64,000 nt of DNA from Candidatus Gastranaerophilales bacterium. GTDB lineage: Bacteria; Cyanobacteriota; Vampirovibrionia; Gastranaerophilales; Gastranaerophilaceae. Under the pieces are notes generated by a model that worked only from the letters and a program-made list of their open reading frames with translations, did no database searches and was not told the DNA's origin. Positions 51,823 to 60,421 of this stretch are shown here, piece by piece. The number at the start of each line of letters is the position of its first letter. Within the stretch, counting starts at the first letter, position 1. A program made the position numbers and the translations under genes. The DNA is taken from contig CALVEG010000008.1 in the NCBI GenBank assembly GCA_944326525.1, forward strand, positions 1 through 64,000, written 5' to 3'.

Positions 51823-53103
51823 TTATCCCATTAAAATTCCTGCAATAGCTGCAGACATATAACAGGTTAGAGTTCCGCAAATTAAGGCTCTCACACCAAG
51901 ACGAGCCAAATTTTTTCTTTGGTTTGGCGCCATTTCGCCGATACCACCCATCTGTATAGCAATAGAACCAAAATTACCAAAACTGCAAAGTGCTATACTA
52001 GCAATCAAAAAGCTTTTATCCGAAAGTGGCTGCGTTAGCGTACTCATATCAACATAAGCAACCATTTCATTCAAAACAAGTTTCGTTCCCATAAGACTTC
52101 CAACAGTAGTAACTTCATTTCCGGGAACACCCATAAGATAAGCAAATATAGCAAAAATTTTGCCCAAAATCATCCTTAACGAAAGTTGGGTTAAATCAAA
52201 TGAAGCAAAGTTTATATGAGCATAATTTACAACTAACCTGCCAACTCCACCTAAAATCCAATCAACAAAAGCGACAAGTGCAACAAGAGCTAAAATCATT
52301 GCGACAACATTAATTGCAACTTTCATTCCTTCTGACGCACCTTGAGAAATTGCATCAAAAAGATTTATATAAGGTCTTCTTCTTTTACTATAATTTATTT
52401 TTATATCTTCACTCGTTTCAGGAACCCCTGTTTCAGGATAAACAATTTTTGAAATAACAAGAGCGCCCGGAGCCGCCATAACCGAAGCAGCTAAAAGATA
52501 TTGAGCTGGAATACCCAGACCAATATAAATCGGCATAGTAGCAGCAGAAATACAAGCCATACTACCTGCCATTGATGCCAGCAATTCTGAACGAGTAAGT
52601 TTTGCCAGATATGGTCTTATCATAATCTGTGCCGCAATCTGTCCAACAAAAGCACTTGCAACATTCGACAAAGCTTCAGCACCACTTACTGACATTATTT
52701 TATTCATAGCTTTACCCAACAACGGAATTATTCTTTGCATTATTCCGTAATAGTAAAGTATGTTGACTAATATCATCATGAAAATCAATGATGCCACAAG
52801 CTGTAATGCAAAAACTTGAGCGCCTGCACCAAAAATCTCACTTAATTTTTCTGAACCCATTAAATGTCCGAAAACAAAATTTCCACCTTCTTTTGCAAAA
52901 TCAAGAATTTTGGAAACAAATTCACCTAATGTTAAAAATATTGTTCTGCCTATTGGAACCTTGAAAATAAAAACTGCAAATAATATTTGCAACAAAAATC
53001 CTGTTCCTACTGTTTTATAATTAATTGCTTTTTTATTATTCGACATTAAAAATGCAATTAAAAATATAAAAATTATCCCAAAAATTCCGAAAAATCTTTC
53101 CAT
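51823..53103 (-). CDS. nupC: Concentrative nucleoside transporter (CNT/NupC family)
   Basis: Sodium- or proton-coupled nucleoside uptake across the inner membrane. The 426-residue protein has 9-11 hydrophobic segments and the family blocks EALSNVASAFVGQ, RPYLAKLTRSELLASMAGSM and NEMVAYVD, with the late CSFGNFGSIAIQMGGIG. The ATG at 53103 has GAGAGG upstream; a longer in-frame reading to 53130 lacks one. Cation type cannot be told by eye. Confidence 0.9.
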   Translation of the reverse strand: MERFFGIFGIIFIFLIAFLMSNNKKAINYKTVGTGFLLQILFAVFIFKVPIGRTIFLTLGEFVSKILDFAKEGGNFVFGHLMGSEKLSEIFGAGAQVFALQLVASLIFMMILVNILYYYGIMQRIIPLLGKAMNKIMSVSGAEALSNVASAFVGQIAAQIMIRPYLAKLTRSELLASMAGSMACISAATMPIYIGLGIPAQYLLAASVMAAPGALVISKIVYPETGVPETSEDIKINYSKRRRPYINLFDAISQGASEGMKVAINVVAMILALVALVAFVDWILGGVGRLVVNYAHINFASFDLTQLSLRMILGKIFAIFAYLMGVPGNEVTTVGSLMGTKLVLNEMVAYVDMSTLTQPLSDKSFLIASIALCSFGNFGSIAIQMGGIGEMAPNQRKNLARLGVRALICGTLTCYMSAAIAGILMG

Positions 53104-53138
53104 ATAACCTCTCTTCGACTCATAAACCAATTATACAA

Positions 53139-53165
53139 AAAAGGAGTATAAATTATACTCCTTTT
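53139..53165 (-). terminator. Terminator of the GT5 glycosyltransferase gene
   Basis: Stem AAAAGGAGTAT/ATACTCCTTTT with loop AAATT; on the minus strand it ends in T6. It lies 39 bases after the stop at 53204. Confidence 0.85.
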
Positions 53166-53203
53166 AATGAAATTTTGATAAAAATTAACTATTAAAATTT
53201 AGC

Positions 53204-56176
53204 TTATGACACCTTTTTTCTAGAACCGGATGATCTTGTTTTAGATGTTCCTGTTTTCTTAACTTTTGGCGCTTCAACCGGCTCTGAAGCAGCTGCTTCG
53301 ACAATTGGTTTTAAAGGCTGTTTACGAGCTTGTTTAAAGGCTTCTCTTGCTTCTTTATTTGCAATCATCGGGAATTCATCCAAATTAAATCCAAGATCCT
53401 GCATGTGACCAAGTAAAGTTCCGCCGACAATCTTGCCGTCTTTATCTTTAATAATCCAGCTTTGATCTCCATCTATAGAATGTCTAACCATTTCTTTGTA
53501 TTTATTTTTATCAAAGAATGTATCAATTGCGCGATAAAGAGCTTCTTTGAAGTCATAAATCATCGTATCAACAAAATCATATCCTGATAATCCTGCTTCC
53601 GGTACAGTACGTTTTGACAAGAATCCGTTATAACCGTCTATAATACTGTCAACATGCCCGCCGACTCTTGTTGCTACAACCGGAGTACCTTTGTACAAAG
53701 ACTCCCATTTTGAACCATCCGGTTCAAAGAAACTTGGATACAACGTAATATCAGATCCTCCATGGAATACGTTATTAGGAACATATCCAACCATATAAGG
53801 TACAGTATTAGCATCTTGTCCTAAGTCAGCTTTAAACTTACGGATTAAAGCTTCCCATTGTCCGCCTTCTCCATCGGCTCCGCCTATTGGGAATATCGGT
53901 TTTGGCTTACCAGGATATCTTTCAGGCCACTCTTGCAATACTTGTCGCATTACACCTTCCAGAATATTTATACCTTTCTGACTTACAAAACGTGTTCCAC
54001 AATTTATGACTATTTGATCGTCCAGATTGTCCATATCAACATGTGATAAATCTGTTACACCTTCTTCTGCTAAATTAAAGAATCCTTTATGCCCCTTGTT
54101 ATAATCATTCATCGCTTGCAAGTATCTTAAAAATTCAGCTTTATTCTGGCGTTTAGCGCTCATTATTGTTTCTATATCATCAACATGAGTCATTGGAGTA
54201 AAGGTGCGTAATTTTGTTACTCCTTCTTTATCCATATCATTTAAGAATTTGTTTAACTTATCTATACCAAGAGCTCTTAATGATTTTATTAGTTCATTTG
54301 CATTATTGTATTTAAACTTGATTTCTCGTTTTTCTTTCGCATCATAAAATATACTTCTTATGCTTGCTTTTTGCTCTGAAGTTAAGTCTAAACTGTCTAT
54401 TCCTTTTTTCAAAATAGTAAATTTATCAGAGTTTAGGTTGTTATTTATGTCATTAATTATGTTCATAGAACTTAATTCATTAACAGATCTATCCCAACCG
54501 TTGCTTTCACCGTACATTGTACCTTCATTTAAGCGTACACCCATAATATGGTTAAGAGCTCGGCTTCTTACTGAATCAGTAGCGATTTCTCTTGCATATG
54601 TCGGAGAAACCGGTTTTAATCTGTTTGCCAATGATGCTGAAATGTTTGCCAAATTCAACACTCCATCTATAACGTGAACATTTTGTAAATTACCCAAATC
54701 AAGTCCTGTTTGAGATGTTGTATAAATGTCATACGCATATTTGCCGTACAAGGTATTCAAAATATCTGCAGAATGTGCATAATCATCTCCTTGATAATCC
54801 AAATTATGGATTAGTTCTACGTTATTCATATTTTTTAGTTTTTTCGCCGCTGCAGCACTAAGTTCTCCATTTGCAGCTTCTGCTGTCGATAACAGTTTGG
54901 TTAGCCCTGGCATTGCCGCAGCATGCCAATCATTTAACAACAAAGCATCCGGTGCTGGAATTTCATCAAATACCTTCTCGTTAAATACTTTGTATGAAGT
55001 AAGAGATTCCGGCGCTAATTTTAACTTTATAAATTCATAAACTGCTCTTGGGAAAAAGGCATATCTTTCTTTTTCTGAAACCACTTGGGAATCTGTATAC
55101 AAACCTTTTGCCGCAAAGAAATCATTATTTCTGAACATTAAACGTTTAAATCCGAATTTTGGATCTATGCCATAGAAAACTTCAACTTTTTCTTTTTGGG
55201 ATTTTCCGTTTCTAAAGACGCTTATATCATATTCTGCAACTTTATCAACGTCCATTTCCATATCTTTAAATTTGTAATGCCATTTGCCATTTTTTTCTAC
55301 TATTGATGAAACTCCCGGAATTTCATTCAACGGACGAACAAGAAAATTACTTATTCCAAGTTCTTTTGTAAGGTTTTTCGCAATTTGAACAGGAACTTCA
55401 CCTAAACCACCCTCTTTTTCAGGAATTGATTCTGCTGTTAATGAATATACTGTAGAATTTTTTTCTAATTTAGGAATTTTAGTCCCTTTATAAATCATAG
55501 TTCTTGCAATATCTCTAATTTCATCAGCTGCTTTTTTAGGCAACATAACTCTTTTCCCACCTGCACCTAAATTTTGAAGTAGCGGAAGATTATCAACTAT
55601 TGCAATATTTCTATCAAGCGCATTTGCACTTGAAGGTACATGAATCCCGTTTATTCTTTCTTCCAACGCCTTCAACCAACCGGTTGCAAAATCTCCGGTT
55701 TCTTTTATCTTTTGTGATATTCCGCCAAAACAGCCGTCATACCAGTTAAATTTATCTCTTAACGTATTTTCAAGCTGTCTGTTCCAATTCTCAATACCGT
55801 TAAAGCGATCGTTAAATTTGCTTTCTAAATCAGATTTTGCCTGAAGATTAGCAATTTGCTCTTTTAGCGGTGTTAATAAAGTATTCATTCTTTTTGAAAC
55901 TTCTTCTTCAATTTCAGAACCTGCATTTGCGGCTGCCTTTGATAAATTAGAATTTTTTCCTCCGCCTCTTAATACTGATACTGCACTAAGACCAATTGAT
56001 GCTATTGCAACTGCTGATGATAGATAAGCCACTTTCTTAATTGCATCTGTATCCTTCTCAACCTGTCTTTCAGGCAATTGCGGTGCAGTAGCTGTCGTTA
56101 ATGATGGTTGACTTTGCGGTGTAAACATAAACTGGTTTAATTGACCGTTCCCAAATGAAATCTTCTTGATGTGCAT
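53204..56176 (-). CDS. Membrane-anchored GT5 (starch/glycogen-synthase-like) protein with N-terminal tag
   Basis: A 990-residue protein, about twice a normal GlgA. Residues 1-10 read MHIKKISFGN, the N-terminal tag. A membrane segment follows (AYLSSAVAIASIGLSAVSVL, 50-69), then a coiled-coil region (84-180). The GT5 fold begins near 240 with IPEKEGGLGEVPVQIAKNL (ADP/UDP-sugar loop) and LLLNDWHAA (413-420). An insert of about 200 residues (about 520-730) interrupts the two lobes before FFEPDGSKWESLYKGTPVVATRVGG. The tail is basic and Ala/Pro/Lys-rich. In GlgA the loop reads KxGGLGDV; here Asp is Glu. It may make a membrane-bound glucan rather than storage glycogen. Terminator follows. Confidence 0.8.
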   Translation of the reverse strand: MHIKKISFGNGQLNQFMFTPQSQPSLTTATAPQLPERQVEKDTDAIKKVAYLSSAVAIASIGLSAVSVLRGGGKNSNLSKAAANAGSEIEEEVSKRMNTLLTPLKEQIANLQAKSDLESKFNDRFNGIENWNRQLENTLRDKFNWYDGCFGGISQKIKETGDFATGWLKALEERINGIHVPSSANALDRNIAIVDNLPLLQNLGAGGKRVMLPKKAADEIRDIARTMIYKGTKIPKLEKNSTVYSLTAESIPEKEGGLGEVPVQIAKNLTKELGISNFLVRPLNEIPGVSSIVEKNGKWHYKFKDMEMDVDKVAEYDISVFRNGKSQKEKVEVFYGIDPKFGFKRLMFRNNDFFAAKGLYTDSQVVSEKERYAFFPRAVYEFIKLKLAPESLTSYKVFNEKVFDEIPAPDALLLNDWHAAAMPGLTKLLSTAEAANGELSAAAAKKLKNMNNVELIHNLDYQGDDYAHSADILNTLYGKYAYDIYTTSQTGLDLGNLQNVHVIDGVLNLANISASLANRLKPVSPTYAREIATDSVRSRALNHIMGVRLNEGTMYGESNGWDRSVNELSSMNIINDINNNLNSDKFTILKKGIDSLDLTSEQKASIRSIFYDAKEKREIKFKYNNANELIKSLRALGIDKLNKFLNDMDKEGVTKLRTFTPMTHVDDIETIMSAKRQNKAEFLRYLQAMNDYNKGHKGFFNLAEEGVTDLSHVDMDNLDDQIVINCGTRFVSQKGINILEGVMRQVLQEWPERYPGKPKPIFPIGGADGEGGQWEALIRKFKADLGQDANTVPYMVGYVPNNVFHGGSDITLYPSFFEPDGSKWESLYKGTPVVATRVGGHVDSIIDGYNGFLSKRTVPEAGLSGYDFVDTMIYDFKEALYRAIDTFFDKNKYKEMVRHSIDGDQSWIIKDKDGKIVGGTLLGHMQDLGFNLDEFPMIANKEAREAFKQARKQPLKPIVEAAASEPVEAPKVKKTGTSKTRSSGSRKKVS

Positions 56177-56530
56177 AAAACCTCACTATATAAACTTTAA
56201 TCACTATTTAATAGCCTGTGAAAACTTCTTTTTGCTACTTACAAAAAAGCACTTCACAAATCGTTACATTTATTTATTGTTTCCCCAAACAAAAATAAAT
56301 AAACTAAAAGAGCCAACACAATTCTAATCACAAAAAAAATATTACGTCAAGCAATATTTTTAATACCCATATCTGTTATATCTTCTAAATAATTTACCTC
56401 ATTCCACTTTTTAATACGTAGAATAGCTCAGCTAAGTATTTGATTTTAGCTTACAATATTTAAGCCCAATTATTTTGATATCTCCTTGCGATAAGATATT
56501 TATGAATTACACAAAAACGCATAAAAAATT

Positions 56531-56546
56531 TGCGCTTGGCGCGATT
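56531..56546 (-). repeat. Copy of the tRNA-Lys 3' end (outer)
   Basis: TGCGCTTGGCGCGATT is identical to the plus-strand reading of the end of tRNA-Lys (56944-56959): the discriminator, the acceptor 3' strand and part of the T-arm. No tRNA body adjoins it. Confidence 0.8.
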
Positions 56547-56679
56547 GTCTTGTCCTGCTCGCATAAAACGTGTCTCCGGTTGAGCATTTCAAGAACTTTG
56601 TTCTTTACATACTCAAGCCTTCGCACTCTGCTCGCAGAACGCTCGAACGCAAAACGCATTCTCATCTTAACCTTAAAGC

Positions 56680-56714
56680 AAAATAAAAGGAAGGCAATGC
56701 CTTCCTTTTATTTT
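56680..56714. terminator. Perfect 16-base-pair hairpin terminator
   Basis: AAAATAAAAGGAAGGC, AAT loop, then its full reverse complement. It directly adjoins the inner tRNA-Lys fragment on the minus-strand downstream side, just as the tRNA terminator adjoins the real tRNA. Confidence 0.85.
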
Positions 56715-56731
56715 GTGCTTGGCGCGATTCG
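56714..56731 (-). repeat. Copy of the tRNA-Lys 3' end (inner)
   Basis: TGTGCTTGGCGCGATTCG differs from the tRNA end (56944-56961) at one base. It and the outer copy both continue into GTCTTG, so they share sequence beyond the tRNA match. Confidence 0.8.
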
Positions 56732-56906
56732 TCTTGAATTTGCTCCACGCTCACGGAGGCTCGCCTGTTGTGCTTACGCACAAGCCGTCTCGTTCCGTTC
56801 GCTATCCGGATTTGTGCCTGTGGCACTTCATCCGTCCGCAAATTCGCCGAACGCTTTGACAAGGCATTCGCCTTGTACGCGTTCTACAAATCCTGTCAAA
56901 ACAGAT

Positions 56907-56942
56907 AAAACAGAGGATAGGTTAAAACCTATCCTCTGTTTT
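56907..56942 (-). terminator. Terminator of tRNA-Lys
   Basis: Perfect 17-base inverted repeat AAAACAGAGGATAGGTT/AACCTATCCTCTGTTTT, two bases after the tRNA end on the minus strand. Confidence 0.88.
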
Positions 56943-56943
56943 A

Positions 56944-57016
56944 TGCGCTTGGCGCGATTCGAACGCGCGACCTATCCCTTAAAAGGGGAGTGCTCTACCT
57001 GCTGAGCTACAAGCGC
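56944..57016 (-). tRNA. tRNA-Lys (anticodon TTT)
   Basis: Acceptor GCGCTTG pairs with CAAGCGC, discriminator A. The anticodon loop CTTTTAA gives TTT. The outermost pair of the anticodon stem (CTCCC with GGGAT) is a C-T mismatch, which is unusual. T-loop TTCGAAT is normal. CCA is not encoded. It is transcribed towards the two fragment copies of its own 3' end. Confidence 0.93.
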
Positions 57017-57231
57017 AAATGTTTTTGCTATTCATTTCGTCAACTTCTTTATGCTATCAAGAACATTTTTTTATGTCAACCTATTTTATTAAATATTTTA
57101 TTTTTTTTGTAAATTATATTATTTTTACCTCCAATAATTTAACAATAACCTTGTAAAACAAAAATCCGTACTGATTTTACAGAACGGATTAAAACAAATT
57201 AATAACATTTACTTTAATTATAAAATTTATT

Positions 57232-57801
57232 TCAACCTAAATCTATATATTTCTTTGCACAATCAAACATAGCATTTACAAGTGCTGCATTTGAATAAAT
57301 GTTCATGCCGTTTGTTTCCAAAACTTGTTTCATGCGCTTTTCCCACATTGTATAAATATCTTCCTTATCTATATCAAGAACCTGTGCTATCATACTGAGT
57401 TCCTTATAATCTATGGGTATTGGAATATTTCCTCTTAATATATCAACTATTTCTAATCGTTTTTTTCTTGGAAATGCTTTTAAAAAATTAACCGTACTTA
57501 TATTTTTTTCTTTCATCATGTCTTTTAAAAATTCAACAGTTTCGTCTACCAGAAGAGGTTCTTGCGGAATTTTATACTCTTCAAATTCCTCCGGTTCAAT
57601 TTCCATTACTGTTGCAATTCTCTCTAATGTTGTTGTTCTTGTTGAAAACGGAATTGCATCATCTATCAAATTATAAACATACGACAAGGTTACACCGATC
57701 ATTTCCGCAAAATCCTTTTTATGTATACCGTTATCCTCTAAAAATTTTGCAACTTTTTCAGAACTTTTCTGCTGAATTATCGGTTTATCTTTTGCACTCA
57801 T
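57232..57801 (-). CDS. Transcription regulator with two XRE-type helix-turn-helix domains
   Basis: A 189-residue DNA-binding protein. The first HTH covers about 14-65 (KKDFAEMIGVTLSYVYNLI is the XRE helix pair, followed by RTTTLERIATVMEIEPEEF). A second, weaker XRE-like unit follows near 85-140 (STVNFLKAFPRKKRLEIVDIL, then YKELSMIAQVLDIDKEDIY). The C-terminal tail (NAALVNAMFDCAKKYI) may dimerise. It is divergent from pth. No operator or target could be seen; regulation of neighbours is only a possibility. Confidence 0.82.
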   Translation of the reverse strand: MSAKDKPIIQQKSSEKVAKFLEDNGIHKKDFAEMIGVTLSYVYNLIDDAIPFSTRTTTLERIATVMEIEPEEFEEYKIPQEPLLVDETVEFLKDMMKEKNISTVNFLKAFPRKKRLEIVDILRGNIPIPIDYKELSMIAQVLDIDKEDIYTMWEKRMKQVLETNGMNIYSNAALVNAMFDCAKKYIDLG

Positions 57802-57934
57802 ATTTTTATCCTCACTTTTTGTTTAATTTCATTATTAAAATAAGTGTTTTCTATCATTTTGTTAAGCGAAAAGCCGGTAAATCAGGACGGTAATATTTAT
57901 TTGCGTTAAAATTATAAATATAAAGGTGAAGTAA

Positions 57935-58492
57935 ATGAAATTAATTGCAGGATTAGGAAACGTAGGGGAAAAATATCTTTTTACAAGACACAACGCAGGC
58001 TTTATGGCGGTCGATAAAATCGCACTTGATAACAATATCCAATTTAAAGAAGATAAAAAATTGAAATGCTTGCTGGCTAAATTTAAATTAGGGAATGAAG
58101 ATGTTATTTTAATTAAGCCTACGACTTTTATGAACTTGTCAGGTGAAGCCGTTAGCGCAGTCATGAATTATTATAAAATTGATATTAAAGATGTTTTAAT
58201 AATTTATGACGATATTTCACTTGATTTAGGACGGTTAAGGTTTCGCGCCAATGGATCTGATGGCGGGCATAACGGGATTAAATCCATAATCAAACATCTT
58301 AATTCTAAAACCTTTAACCGCCTCAAAATCGGTATAGGTCCACAGCCTCCTATTCCTAGCGAAGCTTTTGTTTTACAAAATTTTTCTAAAGAACAAATGC
58401 CGGAATTAAAAGAAACAATAACAAAGGCAGCAGAAGCGGCGCTATTTTCACTCAAAAATTCTATAGATAAGGTGCAAAACAAATATAATTAA
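57935..58492 (+). CDS. pth: Peptidyl-tRNA hydrolase
   Basis: Releases tRNA from drop-off peptidyl-tRNA. The 185-residue protein has GLGNVGEKYLFTRHNAGFM (catalytic His, residues 6-24), KPTTFMNLSGEAV near 66-78 and the conserved IIYDDISLDLGRLRFRANGSDGGHNGIKSI block near 88-117. AAAGGTG precedes the ATG. A TPR gene follows. Confidence 0.96.
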   Translation: MKLIAGLGNVGEKYLFTRHNAGFMAVDKIALDNNIQFKEDKKLKCLLAKFKLGNEDVILIKPTTFMNLSGEAVSAVMNYYKIDIKDVLIIYDDISLDLGRLRFRANGSDGGHNGIKSIIKHLNSKTFNRLKIGIGPQPPIPSEAFVLQNFSKEQMPELKETITKAAEAALFSLKNSIDKVQNKYN

Positions 58493-58522
58493 CCACTTGG
58501 ACTGTTCCTAAACAAAAAGTTT

Positions 58523-58531
58523 TGATATAAT
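58523..58531 (+). promoter_or_regulatory. Extended -10 promoter of the TPR gene
   Basis: TGATATAAT fits the TG-n-TATAAT extended -10 form; no good -35 is seen. It lies 24 bases before the ATG at 58556. Confidence 0.5.
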
Positions 58532-58555
58532 AACTCAAAAAGGAGTATATGATTA

Positions 58556-59959
58556 ATGAGCATACAAATCGCTGAACAATATGAAGAAAACGAACAATAC
58601 GACAAAGCTTACGAAGAATATAAAAAATTATATGACAAAAATCCTAAAGACATGAATATTCTTGAGCGTTTGGGACATCTTTCTTTGATGCTTGGTAACA
58701 AACAAGATGCTGCGGATTATTATTCAAAACTTCTTGAATTTGACGTTACTAATACAATGGTATATGAACAGCTTATGGACATCTACCAAGATACTGACAG
58801 ATTCAAATATTATATTCACAGAGGTAATCTTCATTCTATTGAACACAAATTTGAACATGCCATAAATGATTATAAAAAAGCTTTGGCACATACTCAGGAA
58901 GAAAAGGATATTATTACAACAAGATTTGTTCTCGCAGCACTTTATGCACAGACTGGTAATTCGGCAAAAGCAATTGATGAATATTTAAGATTGCTTGATT
59001 ACAGCGAAATTCCGGAAGAAACTTTCATTAATCTTGCAAAACTTTATATCGCTGAAAACGCAACTTCAAGTGCAATTAACGTTTTAGAAAGAGCTGTTGC
59101 AAAAGGCATTAAAAGCGAAATAATAATAGAAACCCTTGCTGATTTGTATTTAAAGGACAACAAAGCTGGTAAGGCTATGGAAATAACTCAAAATGAACTT
59201 ACTAAAGTTAAATGTATGCTTGATTGCGGGGATGATGATAAAGCTTACGAAATTCTTTCTGCAAATAAAGATAAGTACCAAACAAATGCTAAATATCATT
59301 CCCTGTTAGCACAATATTACTTTATGAAAAACAAATTTGACGAAGCACTAAATGAAGTTGAGGAATTTGACAAATATGAGAAGAATTCTCCGCTTACATA
59401 CCAAATGAGAGCGCTTATTTATGAAAACAAAAAAGATGACTACAATGCCCATTTAAACTGGGGAAAATATAATATTTTAAGAGGTAATAAAGATATTGCA
59501 ATTAACGAATACCTTAATGCATATCAAATGCGTGATGATGACTTGAATCTTTTAAGCTCGCTTGCAGTCTTATTGGAAGAAAACGGTGACAAAAATCATG
59601 CTATGGAAATTTATGAAAGAATTGCAAAACTTGAACCAAGCAATATTAAGGCTATAGAAAAAATTGCAGACTTCAGGCACGACATAGGCGACTACAGAAC
59701 AGAATGTGATTATCTTGAACTCTGGTACGAGTCTGATAAGAGAAATTATACTCTAATCAAACGTATGGCGCAGATTTATGAGAAGCTTAAAAACAAACCA
59801 TCTGCCATTGAATTTTATAAAAGATATCTTCAATCAACCACCGTTCCGGATTACGAAGCTGTAAAAGCGCATCTTGCAAGGCTTGAAAATACCGAGATGG
59901 AAATGGCAAATGAAGAAGGTTGGCTTGATAAAATTATGAGATTTTTTAACAAGGATTAA
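58556..59959 (+). CDS. Tetratricopeptide-repeat protein
   Basis: A 467-residue soluble protein of TPR-like helical pairs; clear units include AYEEYKKLYDKNPKDMNILERLG (start), AIDEYLRLLDYSEIPEE, AMEIYERIAKLEPSNIKAIEKIA and AIEFYKRYLQSTTVPDYE (end). It is less regular than the TPR protein at 18123 and ends in a charged helix (GWLDKIMRFFNKD). The partner and role are not visible. AAGGAG lies ten bases before the ATG. Confidence 0.8.
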   Translation: MSIQIAEQYEENEQYDKAYEEYKKLYDKNPKDMNILERLGHLSLMLGNKQDAADYYSKLLEFDVTNTMVYEQLMDIYQDTDRFKYYIHRGNLHSIEHKFEHAINDYKKALAHTQEEKDIITTRFVLAALYAQTGNSAKAIDEYLRLLDYSEIPEETFINLAKLYIAENATSSAINVLERAVAKGIKSEIIIETLADLYLKDNKAGKAMEITQNELTKVKCMLDCGDDDKAYEILSANKDKYQTNAKYHSLLAQYYFMKNKFDEALNEVEEFDKYEKNSPLTYQMRALIYENKKDDYNAHLNWGKYNILRGNKDIAINEYLNAYQMRDDDLNLLSSLAVLLEENGDKNHAMEIYERIAKLEPSNIKAIEKIADFRHDIGDYRTECDYLELWYESDKRNYTLIKRMAQIYEKLKNKPSAIEFYKRYLQSTTVPDYEAVKAHLARLENTEMEMANEEGWLDKIMRFFNKD

Positions 59960-60421
59960 TCAACATAAATTTAAGTACAAAAAGACTTATTTGCGGTGCG
60001 TCAAACGACGCACAAAAAAGAATACAACGAATATTTAAGCCTCTGGCTGGTCTTGCGCAGACGCCGGTCGCTTTTATGAAAAAGCGACGCAAACCACGCC
60101 CTGCACTCCATAAGCTAATCATATGTAAATATTTCACCTTAAGCAAGCAAACTCGCTCTGCTCAGACAAAGCTTGCTTCTGAAATTGTGAAACAAAACAA
60201 TGCTTGCTCACTACGTGAAGGGCGGTTATTTAAATAAAAATTTGCTCACTTCAATATCATCGCAATTTTTTTATTTTCATGGATTATTGTGACTATTTAA
60301 AATTTAAAGGTGTGTCGTTCTGACACACCTCAAATATTCAAACAAAAGTTTTTGCTTATTAGTATAATTGCTCTAATTTTTAGACTGAAAAAGCAGACTT
60401 TAAAAAGTCTGCTTTTTATAA
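59960..60421. other. Gene-free region with GC-rich stem-loops
   Basis: No gene is supported. GC-rich hairpins are seen at 59996-60013 (GTGCGTC/GACGCAC, loop AAAC) and 60067-60088 (GTCGCTTTT/AAAAGCGAC, loop ATGA), and one near 60308-60330 (AGGTGTGTC/GACACACCT, loop GTTCT). The style resembles the hairpin-rich block beside tRNA-Lys. Confidence 0.6.
60388..60418 (-). terminator. Terminator of clpC
   Basis: Stem AAAAAGCAGACTTT/AAAGTCTGCTTTTT, with T5 on the minus strand after the clpC stop. Confidence 0.9.

Larger units (their letters stand above)
56177..56943. other. Gene-free region with repeated tRNA 3' ends and GC-rich hairpins
   Basis: No true gene is seen; the one long frame here runs through the tRNA. 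The first 300 bases are AT-rich leader of the GT5 gene. From 56530 the composition turns GC-rich. It contains two copies of the 3' end of tRNA-Lys, two perfect hairpin terminators and many small stem-loops, each described separately. Confidence 0.7.

Noticed and set aside
56475-57005. A 176-codon plus-strand frame between the GT5 gene and tRNA-Lys
   Set aside because: It runs through the antisense of tRNA-Lys, two terminators and the GC-rich hairpins, has no ribosome site, and gives a Ser/Arg/Leu-rich product with no domain.
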